Assembly (NCBI GenBank): GCA_012959395.1
Contig: DUDG01000030.1
Coordinates: 1-64,000 of the forward strand
Direction: 5' to 3'
From: Flavobacteriaceae bacterium
GTDB taxonomy: Bacteria; Bacteroidota; Bacteroidia; Flavobacteriales; Flavobacteriaceae
DNA: 64,000 nt
This document shows positions 22,101 through 30,087 of the stretch, piece after piece (position 1 is the first letter of the stretch; the number at the start of each line of letters is the position of its first letter). The notes beneath the pieces are model-generated. The model did not search any database. It was given only the letters and a program-made list of their open reading frames with translations, and was not told where the DNA came from. The translations under genes and the position numbers were made by a program.

Positions 22101-23270
22101 GCTGCTAAAAATGGATGGTTAACAAATTTTCCAAGTTTTAACGAGCAGTTTACTCAAGTTCATAACACTAAGCTTGATTTAGTAGCTGAATTAAGTTTGA
22201 TAGACGATTTAAAAATTGACATAAATGCTAATAGGGTTTATTCTGAGAATTTTTCTGAGAACTTCATAATAACAGATAATCAATATAATTCTTTGTCTCC
22301 AAATTCATTTGGAAATTTTGCTATTTCAACTATTTTAATAAAAACATCATTTAAGAAAAGTGATGAAAATGAATCAATAACTTTCAATAATTTTCAAAAT
22401 AATAGATTAATAATAGCAAATAGATTAGCTTTAATTAATGGTAGTTCAGGTGGTGGAATAGATGAATTTGGTTATCCTTTAGGATATGGCAAAAATAATC
22501 AAGCTGTTTTAATTCCTGCATTTATTTCTGCATATTCCGGACAAGATCCTTCGAGTATTTCATTAAGCGCCATTAGAAGTACGCCACTTCCAAATTGGTC
22601 TTTACAATACAACGGACTAATTAATCTAGAGTTTTTTAAAGAAAGATTTAAAAGGTTTAGCATAGGACATTCATACCGCTCTAGTTATACATTAAATAGT
22701 TTTAAATCTAACTTAGAATTTGATTTGGAAGATCTTTCATTAAAAGATGTGTCTGGGAATTTTTTAAATGAAATACTATACACTAATATCAATTTAGTTG
22801 AACAGTTTAATCCTTTATTAAAAATTGATATGGAATTGAAAAATTCAATTAGGTTAGTAGTGGCATTAAAGAAAGATAGAGCTCTTTCTTTAAGTTTAGA
22901 TAATGATTTACTTACCGAAAGTTCAGGAACAGATTATTCAATTGGATTTGGCTATAGAGTTAAAGATTTAAAATTTAGAAATGGTTTTGGAGGAAGACAA
23001 AAAGTTTCTAAAGGCGATTTAAATATCAAAGCAGATGTAAATATAAGAGATAATATTACCATTATTAGAAATTTAAATATTTTAGATAATAAAGTTACGG
23101 CTGGACAAACAATGTGGTCATTAAAGTTATCTGCAGATTACGCTTTAAGCAAAAGTTTTAATGCAGTTTTCTTTTACGATCACTTATTTTCAAAATTTGC
23201 AATATCATCTGCTTTTCCAATGACTACAATAAGATCTGGAATGACTTTAAGATATAATTTTGGAGAATAA
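16134..23270 (+). CDS. sprA: T9SS outer-membrane translocon / gliding motility protein SprA (TTG start)
   Basis: 2378 aa directly downstream of ruvA, as commonly seen in Flavobacteriia; SprA-like features (GSISMDIGARYQKSDNP, FNVPRGSVKVTAGGRLLQEGTDYTVNYQAGRIQILDETL, VYVDDFEGSETNIDI) and beta-barrel C-terminus ending RYNFGE. Confidence 0.93.
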   Translation: MVRFLIKRKVFIVSFFLVVLYNYNMLGQKVITLDTIGNTIYLGKFKLIPPSFFVSKYTYDPLIDKYIYTTKAGEIDVGIPLVLTPDQYRKLIKENNIKKYFQDKLSLIEEENSENSSKLKNLLPDLYINSNFFETIFGGNEIELTPQGSISMDIGARYQKSDNPSFSSRNQSNISLDFNQTISLSMNGKIGERLTISSNYDTQSTFDFQNLLKLDYTPTEDDIIQKIELGNISMPLSGSLISGAQSLFGFKTELKFGNTKVVTVLSEQRSQSQTVVAKGDGSFEEFSIYPLDYDENKHFFLGQYFRDKYDQTLKTFPYLNTQIKITRIEIWVTNRTNQTQNVRNVLGLQDLGESNPEKTKLDEFYPNFITKPGLNVYPDNSVNKLDPETIDNGLLNASIRDISKVKEGFGSISNLVSEGNDYSVLENARKLELNEYKLHDKLGYISLNQPLNNDEILAVAYQFTVGGEVFQVGEFANDGIDATSFTQQNNDPQISNNSLIVKLLKSSLTNINQPVWDLMMKNIYSIGSYQINKDDFKLNIFYTNPSPLNYIEPVDPLIWPSSIEGKTLLSLFNFDKLNMNNDIQNGGDGFFDFVPNITIDSNNGLIIFTSIEPFGEYLFEKLKDVNSSGESYNNKDSYNLNQKKFVYKEIYDLSKTGAEENIEKNKFQIKGSYKTSGEVGGIAIGQFNVPRGSVKVTAGGRLLQEGTDYTVNYQAGRIQILDETLKNSNIPIEISTESNSFYSQQKKSFSGINIEHKFNDNFIIGGSLMNLSERSITQKANYGVEPVNNTMIGFNGMYSAEVPFLTRFANKLPNVRTEAQSFISLKAEVAYLHSGTPKNSGYEEIATVYVDDFEGSETNIDIKDTFSWNLSSVPENVNGSDFGINDLRLGHYRAKLAWYNIDPIFYTRQRPSGIDDNELSKNETRRIFIEEIFPQQDLIEGQSRIQNTLDLSYYPEEKGPYNNNLNTTFSQSPKKNWAGITRKINSTNFEQANVEFVQFWLLDTFEDNISNENELGTLVFNLGSISEDILKDGKKLYENGLPTLNSQQITNNSNWGVSPVTQSLVYSFDSDTNNRSVQDLGYDGMNDQDELEKYFNGQTSDPAGDNYQYYLNANGGILDRYKNYNGTQGNSPISVTNSVRGSTTIPDNEDVNQDNTMNTIDSYFEYSVPIRKNMDVGNHPFISDVRDNVKVDLPNGQSKITRWIQFKIPVFKQFYNSSKYSPFFKSINGIDNMRSIRFMRIFLKDFSNPLTLRFGTLDLVRTDWKRYSKNLNKENITYPNTSFEIGSVNILENENRVPINYVLPPGVEREEINSNNTIIRQNEQSMSIKVNDLQPKDSRAVYKNQNFDMRQYKTLKMYIHAESLEGSTKLPGEGATEEFDKRLVGFIRIGSDFTDNYYQIEVPLKPTSFNQNSSNRYSADQVWEPESNSIDFSLEKLTQLKAIAIANNSNLSEVLYFNDELEIIKEFTSISSLPGDKKYKFAIKGNPTIGAIKNLMIGVKNPSDKNGDILSAEVWFNELRLSEIDGKGGWSALGSLDVNIADFANVSLSGKMSTIGFGSIDKTPNQRSREELKQYSFISSVNLGKLLPEKWQIQVPLSYSVSKEFTTPEYDPFYLDIKLNDRLNSATRKSQKDSIRNQAVSYKKINSINLIGLKKNRSDDQKEKIYDIENFDFSYSYNQEMQHDYEIESLTRKTARASAQYSYTFNPFVISPFESIKFISENKYLEWLKEFNFNPLLSSISFNTNINRTFNSQRFRDVYIEGADASKQIALPDIQQRNFLFDWNLSLSQNLTNSLRLDFSASNNSIVKNYFQNDSEGNIVINKELDIWDGFWNTGEANSHNQSFQLSYQLPFKFFPLINFISTSYSYSGDFNWEKGSDAMALVEDELGNILGNVNTIQNANTHTVTTSFNMSKFYKNLGLEKKKNPKTIQDKIINSFIGLSTGLTRLKLNYAENNGKVLPGYTQSLGFLGTSRPSLAFVFGSQSDIRYEAAKNGWLTNFPSFNEQFTQVHNTKLDLVAELSLIDDLKIDINANRVYSENFSENFIITDNQYNSLSPNSFGNFAISTILIKTSFKKSDENESITFNNFQNNRLIIANRLALINGSSGGGIDEFGYPLGYGKNNQAVLIPAFISAYSGQDPSSISLSAIRSTPLPNWSLQYNGLINLEFFKERFKRFSIGHSYRSSYTLNSFKSNLEFDLEDLSLKDVSGNFLNEILYTNINLVEQFNPLLKIDMELKNSIRLVVALKKDRALSLSLDNDLLTESSGTDYSIGFGYRVKDLKFRNGFGGRQKVSKGDLNIKADVNIRDNITIIRNLNILDNKVTAGQTMWSLKLSADYALSKSFNAVFFYDHLFSKFAISSAFPMTTIRSGMTLRYNFGE

Positions 23271-23325
23271 TTTTTTATGAAAAAATATTTTTTAGAATTA
23301 CATTTACACAAATTAAAATTATCAA

Positions 23326-23706
23326 ATGGAAATTAAATCAGAGTTAAAATACACTAAAGATCATGAGTGGATACAAATTGAAGGAAATGATGTTATAATA
23401 GGCATTACTGATTATGCTCAGAGTGAATTAGGAGATATCGTTTTTGTTGAAATAGAAACTATAGGCGATGATTTGAAAAAAGAAGAGATTTTTGGTTCAG
23501 TTGAAGCTGTTAAGACAGTTTCTGATTTGTTTGCTCCTTTATCGGGTAAAATAATTGAAATAAATGAAGCCTTGGAAGATAATCCAGAACTAGTTAATAA
23601 TGATCCTTACGGTGAAGGATGGATTATTAAAATGGAGATTAAAGATCTTTCAGAAACTGAAGATTTGTTAGATGCCGATTCTTATAAAGATTTAATTGGT
23701 GGATAA
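23326..23706 (+). CDS. gcvH: Glycine cleavage system H protein
   Basis: 126 aa; KYTKDHEWI, GITDYAQSELGDIVFVE, GSVEAVKTVSDLFAPLSGKI lipoyl-lysine motif. Confidence 0.97.
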   Translation: MEIKSELKYTKDHEWIQIEGNDVIIGITDYAQSELGDIVFVEIETIGDDLKKEEIFGSVEAVKTVSDLFAPLSGKIIEINEALEDNPELVNNDPYGEGWIIKMEIKDLSETEDLLDADSYKDLIGG

Positions 23707-24067
23707 GACTTTATATAAAAAGGTTACATTAGTCTATACTTTATTAATAGTAATTATTTCATTAATCCCCATACCTGACTTTCCTATACCTGAATTTAAA
23801 CTTTTTGAATTAGACAAGTTTATCCATTTGTCTATGTATTATGTAATGTCTATTATGTGGATAAGATTAGATTATTTTAAAGAGAATTCTTTTCCATTTA
23901 AAAGTTTACTATTGGTTTTTATTATAGCAAGTTTAACTGAATTTTTACAGGGAGTATTGCCTATTGGAAGATATAGTGATTGGGCAGATTTTATTGCAAA
24001 TTCTACAGGAATATTAATAGGAATACTAACATATAGATTGTATTTTTCTAAAAATAAATGGTCTTAG
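23696..24067 (+). CDS. VanZ-like family membrane protein (TTG start overlapping gcvH)
   Basis: 123 aa; FELDKFIHLSMYYVMS...LTEFLQGVLPIGRYSDWADFIANSTGILIG typical of VanZ-like proteins. Confidence 0.8.
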   Translation: MVDKTLYKKVTLVYTLLIVIISLIPIPDFPIPEFKLFELDKFIHLSMYYVMSIMWIRLDYFKENSFPFKSLLLVFIIASLTEFLQGVLPIGRYSDWADFIANSTGILIGILTYRLYFSKNKWS

Positions 24068-24117
24068 TGTTTGATTTAAAAAAAAAAATTATCTTAGCTC
24101 AACAATAATTAGAATTT

Positions 24118-24816
24118 ATGCAACTGAAAAAAAATCCGCAATCTGATCTAAGAAATTATAGTAGTTTACTATTTGCTTTTGGATTATGTATTGTTTTGCT
24201 TGTTTCATGGAGAGCTATTGAAGCTAAAACATATGAGACTAAATATGGTTATGAATCTTTAAATGTAGATAATGATGATGATGAAGAAATTCCTATTACA
24301 GAACAACTAAAAACACCACCACCACCACCACCACCACCAGCTCCTGAAATTATTGAAGTAGTTGAGGATGAGGAGGAGATTGAAGAAACAATTATTGAAT
24401 CTACAGAAACTGATCAAGAAGAAATAGTTGAAGAAGTTGAGGTTATGGAAGAAGAGATGGAGATGGATATTCCGTTTGCTATAATTGAAGATGTTCCATT
24501 ATTTCCAGGATGTGAAAGAGTAGCCAAATCTAAAAGAAGAGATTGTTTTCAAGAAAAGATGAACATTCATATTAGAAAAAACTTTAGATATCCTGAAATT
24601 GCTCAAGAAATGGGTATTCAGGGAAGGGTTTTTGTTATGTTTACGATAGGATCTGACGGTAGTATTATTAATATTAAGACAAGAGGACCTGATAAAAATC
24701 TTGAAAAAGAAGCCAAAAGAATTATTACTAAATTACCTCAAATGACACCTGGAAGACAAAGAGGTAGGGCAGTTAGAGTTCCATTTAGTATTCCTATTCA
24801 GTTTAAATTACAATAG
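24118..24816 (+). CDS. Energy transducer TonB family protein
   Basis: 232 aa; single N-terminal TM, polyproline and acidic linker, C-terminal TonB domain (YPEIAQEMGIQGRVFVMFTIGSDGSIINIKTRGPDKNLEKEAKRIITKLPQMTPGRQRGRAVRVPFSIPIQFKL). Confidence 0.93.
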   Translation: MQLKKNPQSDLRNYSSLLFAFGLCIVLLVSWRAIEAKTYETKYGYESLNVDNDDDEEIPITEQLKTPPPPPPPPAPEIIEVVEDEEEIEETIIESTETDQEEIVEEVEVMEEEMEMDIPFAIIEDVPLFPGCERVAKSKRRDCFQEKMNIHIRKNFRYPEIAQEMGIQGRVFVMFTIGSDGSIINIKTRGPDKNLEKEAKRIITKLPQMTPGRQRGRAVRVPFSIPIQFKLQ

Positions 24817-24900
24817 CACTTTTTGTAATAGCGCTTAAATCTATAGAAAATAATTGTTTTCTCTATTATTCTGCATTAACTTCGCGCTCTATTTTAATTT

Positions 24901-25815
24901 ATGGCCAGCAGCTCATTGAAAACAGAATTATCTGTTAATCCTTTTAAGGCAAGTTTTAATAATTTTTTTGAATTAACAAAGGCTAGATTAGCTGTAAGCG
25001 TAGTTTTTTCTTCTATTGTTGGTTATTTACTAGCTTCAGATTCCTTTAATTTCTCTACCGTTTTATTATTATCTTTTGGGGGTTATTGTATGGTTGGAGC
25101 GTCTAATTCTTTCAATCAAATTATAGAAAAAGATATTGATAAGTTAATGGATAGGACTAAAAACAGGCCTATTCCATCGGGAAGAATGTCAGTAAGTGTG
25201 GCGTTTATTATTTCAGTTATCCTTACTCTAATTGGAGTTGTCATTTTATATAAGATTAATCCTAAGACTGCCCTTTTTGGAGCTATTTCAATATTTATTT
25301 ATACATGCTTATATACTCCTTTAAAAACGATTACTCCGCTTTCAGTTTTTGTTGGAGCAATACCTGGAGCTATCCCTTTTATGCTTGGTTGGGTAGCTGC
25401 TACTAATAGCTTTGGCATTGAACCGGGAACATTGTTTATGATTCAATTTTTCTGGCAGTTCCCTCATTTTTGGGCCTTAGGATGGATGCTTCATGATGAT
25501 TATAGTAAAGCAGGAATTAACATGTTGCCTACAAGAAAAAAAGATAAATCAACCGCACTACAGATTGTTTTATATACTATTTGGATGATAATAATTTCTA
25601 TATTTCCTGTCAGTGGATTAACGGGAGATTTAAAACTCTCTATTGTATCAGCTTGTGTGGTACTAGTTTTAGGATTAGGGATGCTTTATTTTGCAATTAA
25701 CCTATATAACAAGATGAGTACTTCTGCTGCTAAAAAAGTATTCATTTCGAGTATAGTTTATTTAACACTTTTACAAATAACTTATTTAATTGATAAAATT
25801 TATATATGGATTTAA
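24901..25815 (+). CDS. ctaB: Protoheme IX farnesyltransferase
   Basis: 304 aa UbiA-type; NSFNQIIEKDIDKLMDRTKNRPIPSG motif, multi-TM; adjacent to cox genes. Confidence 0.95.
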   Translation: MASSSLKTELSVNPFKASFNNFFELTKARLAVSVVFSSIVGYLLASDSFNFSTVLLLSFGGYCMVGASNSFNQIIEKDIDKLMDRTKNRPIPSGRMSVSVAFIISVILTLIGVVILYKINPKTALFGAISIFIYTCLYTPLKTITPLSVFVGAIPGAIPFMLGWVAATNSFGIEPGTLFMIQFFWQFPHFWALGWMLHDDYSKAGINMLPTRKKDKSTALQIVLYTIWMIIISIFPVSGLTGDLKLSIVSACVVLVLGLGMLYFAINLYNKMSTSAAKKVFISSIVYLTLLQITYLIDKIYIWI

Positions 25816-26384
25816 ATGCTCAAGAAGATAGAAAAAAACATATAAGAGCAAAAAAGATGATGCTTTTGTTTTCTATGTTAAGTATTTCTATGACTTTTGC
25901 TGGGCTTACTAGTGCTTATATAGTCAGCAAATCAAGACCGGATTGGTTAATTGATTTTCAATTGCCATCTGCCTTTTTTATAAGTACAATTCTGATTATT
26001 TCAAGTAGTTTTTCAATATGGAGGGCTAAAAAAAATGTAAAAAATAATAATATACCAACCACATCTTTTTGGCTAGGAATTACTTTTTTATTGGCGATTG
26101 CTTTTGTAATCTCTCAATTTTCTGGATTTCAAGAACTTATTTCTAAAGGATATTTTTTTACAGGTGCGCAAAGCACAGTGACGACTTCTTTTTTATACGT
26201 ATTAGCAGTTCTTCACTTAGTTCATGTTTTCGCGGGCATGATAGTACTAATTGTTGTTTTTTATAATAATCAAAAAAATAAATATAACATTGAAAAATTA
26301 GGGTTTGAATTAGCTGTTACTTTTTGGCATTTCTTAGGTTTTCTATGGTTGTATTTATTTGTTTTTTTAAATTTCTTTAGATAG
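25806..26384 (+). CDS. Cytochrome c oxidase subunit III-like protein
   Basis: 192 aa; SAYIVSKSRPDW, TTSFLYVLAVLHLVHVFAGMIVL, FWHFLGFLWLYLFVFLNFF typical of subunit III. Confidence 0.88.
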   Translation: MDLNAQEDRKKHIRAKKMMLLFSMLSISMTFAGLTSAYIVSKSRPDWLIDFQLPSAFFISTILIISSSFSIWRAKKNVKNNNIPTTSFWLGITFLLAIAFVISQFSGFQELISKGYFFTGAQSTVTTSFLYVLAVLHLVHVFAGMIVLIVVFYNNQKNKYNIEKLGFELAVTFWHFLGFLWLYLFVFLNFFR

Positions 26385-26424
26385 TAAAAATATGTAACTT
26401 CGTAACCTTAATTTATAAAAATAA

Positions 26425-27408
26425 ATGAGCTCAACTATTACAACATCCATTAATAATGAGAAAGATTTATGGGGAGGTGGAAACAGACCTTTCAAAGCTA
26501 GCTACGGCAAGCTTATGATGTGGTTTTTTATTGTTTCAGATGCATTATCTTTTTCAGGTTTTCTTGTTGCCTATGGATTTTCTAGATTTAAAAACATTGA
26601 TTCATGGCCTATTGCAGATGAAGTATTTACTCACTTTCCTTTTTTACATGGCATAGATGCTCCAATGTATTATGTGGCAATAATGACATTTGTATTGATA
26701 TTCTCTTCTGTTACTATGGTGTTGGCAGTAGATGCTGGTCATCATATGCAAAAAAATAAGGTAGCTGTTTATATGTTACTTACAATAATTGGTGGGGCTG
26801 TTTTTGTGGGATCTCAAGCATGGGAATGGAGTAATTTTATTAGAGGAGAATTTGGTGCAGTTGAAACAAAGGGAGGTCAAATATTTCAATTTATAAACAA
26901 AGAAACTGGGGAAAGAGTAGCCCTTGATGAATTTGCAATTGAAAGTCATACAGATAGGATTCAACATGAAAGTAATAGCGGCGTGTGGTTTTATGGTGAA
27001 GGTTCTTTACCATCTTTCACACCTGATGAAGTCATAGCTGGAGTTATTGCAAACTCTCAAATAGTTATTAAAACTGAAAAAATTGATGCAAATGGACATA
27101 AACTTATTTTAAGTAGAGAAGAGTCATTGGAAAAAATAACAGAATCAAAAAATGTTGTTGAGGGTGCCAACCTAGTTAATAATGAATATGGTAATAGACT
27201 TTTTGCTGATTTTTTCTTTTTTATTACAGGATTCCATGGATTCCATGTATTCTCTGGAGTGATAATTAATATCATCATTTTTTTTAATGTCCTTGTTGGA
27301 ACTTATGAAAGAAGAGGCCATTATGAAATGGTTGAAAAAGTAGGATTGTATTGGCATTTTGTGGATCTAGTATGGGTATTCGTATTTACTTTCTTTTATC
27401 TTGTTTAA
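26425..27408 (+). CDS. Cytochrome c oxidase subunit III
   Basis: 327 aa; GSQAWEWSNF, FFITGFHGFHVFSGV, VGLYWHFVDLVWVFVFTFFYLV; long soluble insertion between TMs. Confidence 0.93.
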   Translation: MSSTITTSINNEKDLWGGGNRPFKASYGKLMMWFFIVSDALSFSGFLVAYGFSRFKNIDSWPIADEVFTHFPFLHGIDAPMYYVAIMTFVLIFSSVTMVLAVDAGHHMQKNKVAVYMLLTIIGGAVFVGSQAWEWSNFIRGEFGAVETKGGQIFQFINKETGERVALDEFAIESHTDRIQHESNSGVWFYGEGSLPSFTPDEVIAGVIANSQIVIKTEKIDANGHKLILSREESLEKITESKNVVEGANLVNNEYGNRLFADFFFFITGFHGFHVFSGVIINIIIFFNVLVGTYERRGHYEMVEKVGLYWHFVDLVWVFVFTFFYLV

Positions 27409-27419
27409 TTTATATATAA

Positions 27420-27806
27420 ATGGAAAATAGCACACATAAATTAGAAATTTTTAGAGGTCTTCTTAAGTTTAAATCTAACGAGACTAAAATCTGGGGAGTA
27501 TTATTTTTTCTTTCTATAGTAACAATAGTTGAAGTAACGCTAGGAATTAATAAGCCTGAGGTTTTAATTGTTAATTCTTTTTTAAGTATGAAGCTTATAA
27601 ATTGGATATTTGTTATTTTGACTATAGTTAAAGCGTATTATATTGCATGGGATTTTATGCACTTAAGAGATGAACCTCAAGGACTACAATTCTCCATTGT
27701 AATTACTCTTATATTTTTAATTTCTTATTTAGCCTTTATTTTTTTGGTAGAAGGAAACTACATTTTTGATATAATGTATGAAGGTTTTTTAAGTTGGAAT
27801 TTCTAA
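27420..27806 (+). CDS. Cytochrome c oxidase subunit IV-like (cytochrome C oxidase subunit IV family)
   Basis: 128 aa, three TMs, FVILTIVKAYYIAWDFMHLRDE motif; cox cluster context. Confidence 0.85.
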   Translation: MENSTHKLEIFRGLLKFKSNETKIWGVLFFLSIVTIVEVTLGINKPEVLIVNSFLSMKLINWIFVILTIVKAYYIAWDFMHLRDEPQGLQFSIVITLIFLISYLAFIFLVEGNYIFDIMYEGFLSWNF

Positions 27807-27827
27807 AAGAGAATGTAAATTATCTTA

Positions 27828-28463
27828 ATGAAAAAGTATATTATACTTACTATTCTTTTTGTTTTACCCTTAGTAGTATATCTTTTTTTTGCTTCGGGAA
27901 TAAATCATTTTGCTAAACTTCCAGTATTAACTAATGATGTTTATGATATTTCAAAAATTTCAAATACTACTTTTATTAATAAGATAACTATCCTGGGGTT
28001 TTTTGGAAAAAACATTAAAGACAAACATGGTGACGCGTTAAATCTTAATCAAAAAATATATAAAAGATTTTATAAGTTCAATGATTTTCAGTTTGTAATG
28101 ATTCAGCCTGATGGAACGGAAGAATTAACAAATCAGTTAAAAAATGAATTAAAAAGAGGAACCAATACTGATCTTGTTAATTGGAGTTTTGTTACCATTA
28201 GTGATCGGAATATTCTAGATGTTTTTCAAAGTTTGAAAACAGACTTCAATCTTGATTTAAATCTTGGAACACCTTATGTTTTTATTATTGATAGAGATGG
28301 TAAATTAAGAGGACGAGATGATAATGAAGACACCAAATATGGGTATGATTCTAGATCTGTTGCGGATATAAATAATAATATGATAGATGATGTAAAGGTT
28401 ATTTTAGCAGAATACAGAATGGCTCTTAAAAAGAACAATATTTACAAAGATCAGCTTAAATGA
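27828..28463 (+). CDS. Membrane-anchored thioredoxin-fold/SCO-like protein lacking cysteines
   Basis: 211 aa; N-terminal TM; ITILGFFGKNI...LGTPYVFIIDRDGKLRGRDD resembles a thioredoxin/SCO fold; no Cys in the ORF; directly upstream of SCO1. Confidence 0.7.
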   Translation: MKKYIILTILFVLPLVVYLFFASGINHFAKLPVLTNDVYDISKISNTTFINKITILGFFGKNIKDKHGDALNLNQKIYKRFYKFNDFQFVMIQPDGTEELTNQLKNELKRGTNTDLVNWSFVTISDRNILDVFQSLKTDFNLDLNLGTPYVFIIDRDGKLRGRDDNEDTKYGYDSRSVADINNNMIDDVKVILAEYRMALKKNNIYKDQLK

Positions 28464-29158
28464 AAAAGTATTCTTATATAGGAATTTCATTCATTATTTT
28501 AATTTTTGGAATTTTATTTTTCCCAAAAATAATGGACCGAATCGAAAAACAGTCCATTTCTGAAAACACAAGATTAACCAAATCAGATGTTTTGAGTTTC
28601 ATAAAACTTAATGGAGAAAAAAGAAAAGTTCCTGAGTTTATTTTTTTAAATCAAGACAGTTTATTAATTAGTAATGAAGATTTTAATGGAAAAGTTTTTG
28701 TTGCTGAGTTTTTCTTTACTAAATGTCCGTCTATTTGCATAGAGATGAATAGAAACATGAAAATTTTAGACGATAAGTTTGGTGAAAGAGAAGATTTTGG
28801 AATAGTATCTTTTACTATAGACCCAGAAAATGATACTCCTACAGTTTTAAAAAAGTATTCAGAGCTTATAGAAGTCAAATCTAAAAATTGGCATTTTTTA
28901 ACTGGTGAAATTTCTGATATATATAAATTATCAAATGCAGGATTCAATATTTTCTCATCAATCAATCCAGAAGTTGAAGGTGGGTTTGAGCATCAAGGAT
29001 TCTTTGCTCTTATTGATCAAAACGGGTATATTCGTTCAAGGGTTAATCAGTATGGGGTGCCTTTAGTGTACTACCTTGGAATTAATAATGAAGATAGCCC
29101 TGATCAAGGAATAAAGATGATTGAACAGGACATTAAACAATTATTAAAAATAGAGTAA
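28460..29158 (+). CDS. SCO1/SenC family copper chaperone
   Basis: 232 aa; CPSIC CxxxC motif (FFFTKCPSICIEMNRNMKIL), ...FSSINPEVEGGFEHQGFFALIDQNGYIRSR with conserved His region. Confidence 0.93.
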   Translation: MKKYSYIGISFIILIFGILFFPKIMDRIEKQSISENTRLTKSDVLSFIKLNGEKRKVPEFIFLNQDSLLISNEDFNGKVFVAEFFFTKCPSICIEMNRNMKILDDKFGEREDFGIVSFTIDPENDTPTVLKKYSELIEVKSKNWHFLTGEISDIYKLSNAGFNIFSSINPEVEGGFEHQGFFALIDQNGYIRSRVNQYGVPLVYYLGINNEDSPDQGIKMIEQDIKQLLKIE

Positions 29159-29673
29159 TGGCAAATGAAACTAAATATGGGATTTGGATTAAAATAGTTT
29201 CAGTAGCAATACCAGTCGTTGTAGCTATTCTATTTACAGTTAGAATACCTGATGTTGAACCACTATCCTTTTTACCTCCTATTTATGCTACTATAAATGG
29301 CTTAACTGCACTACTTTTAATTCTAGCTTTAAGAGCAATTAAGTCTGGGAAAAGAGCATTACATGAAAGGCTTATGAAAATCTGTATTGGTCTTTCGTTA
29401 GTTTTTTTAGTGATGTATATAGCTTATCACATGACCTCAGATCCAACTCCATTTGGCGCAGAAGGAGCGATTGCTTATTTATATTATTTTATTTTAATAT
29501 CACATATTATATTATCAATTGTCCTTATTCCACTTGTATTAACTAGTTATGTTAGAGCAATTCAATCTGAGTTTGATCCACATAAAAAAATAGCAAAAAT
29601 TACTTTTCCAATATGGTTGTATGTTGCTGTAACAGGTGTGGTTGTTTATTTAATGATTTCACCATATTATTAA
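29158..29673 (+). CDS. DUF420 family membrane protein
   Basis: 171 aa, multi-TM; LPPIYATINGLTALLLILALRAIKSGKRALHERLMKI...AYHMTSDPTPFGAEG, HISHIILSIVLIPL-type motifs; cox cluster context. Confidence 0.88.
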   Translation: MANETKYGIWIKIVSVAIPVVVAILFTVRIPDVEPLSFLPPIYATINGLTALLLILALRAIKSGKRALHERLMKICIGLSLVFLVMYIAYHMTSDPTPFGAEGAIAYLYYFILISHIILSIVLIPLVLTSYVRAIQSEFDPHKKIAKITFPIWLYVAVTGVVVYLMISPYY

Positions 29674-29674
29674 A

Positions 29675-29845
29675 ATGAGTTTAATTGACTTACAATGTGC
29701 TATGTGCCGAGCTGTTTTGGAATCTGGAGCTGATCAAAAAGCTGCAGAAAGCTTAAATGATGGCATTGTCTATTTGATGATTATCCCATATATACTTGGT
29801 GCATTTACACTTTATTTTCTCTATTTAAAATTTTTTAAAAAATAA
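29675..29845 (+). CDS. 56-aa small membrane protein with CxxC motif at the end of the cox cluster (not in ORF track)
   Basis: Read directly: MSLIDLQCAMCRAVLESGADQKAAESLNDGIVYLMIIPYILGAFTLYFLYLKFFKK*; ATG 1 nt after the DUF420 stop; CxxC and one TM. Confidence 0.75.
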   Translation: MSLIDLQCAMCRAVLESGADQKAAESLNDGIVYLMIIPYILGAFTLYFLYLKFFKK

Positions 29846-29877
29846 ATTTGATTATGAATATTTTTTTATACATTTGC

Positions 29878-29901
29878 TACTATGTAATGCATAGTACTAT
29901 G
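29878..29901. promoter_or_regulatory. Palindromic candidate operator upstream of the small-ORF/PadR/PspC cassette
   Basis: TACTATG-TAATG-CATAGTA inverted repeat (29878-29896) overlapping the perfect 12-bp palindrome CATAGTACTATG (29890-29901); 42 nt before the ATG at 29944. Confidence 0.5.
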
Positions 29902-29943
29902 TATTGTATATATAAAGATTGAATAAACAATAAAATTTTAATT

Positions 29944-30078
29944 ATGAATTCTAAGAATGAAAACAATCAACTTAATGAAACAAGAAACAATTTTAATAAT
30001 AAAGTTTCAAGATTAAATATGTTAGGTGATTGTAAAAGCGTTAAATGGAATACACAAAGACGCTTTAGAACAATATAA
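29944..30078 (+). CDS. Putative 44-aa small protein
   Basis: MNSKNENNQLNETRNNFNNKVSRLNMLGDCKSVKWNTQRRFRTI*; first ATG after the palindromic site. ORF evidence only. Confidence 0.4.
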   Translation: MNSKNENNQLNETRNNFNNKVSRLNMLGDCKSVKWNTQRRFRTI

Positions 30079-30087
30079 AAACACACT

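Noticed and set aside
26425-27408. Long soluble insertion in the second COX III as a novel domain
   Set aside because: I recall similar insertions in Flavobacteriia COX III proteins of this length; not unusual enough without alignment.
26776-28965. Minus-strand ORFs opposite cox genes and SCO1
   Set aside because: Antisense artefacts of low-complexity codon usage.
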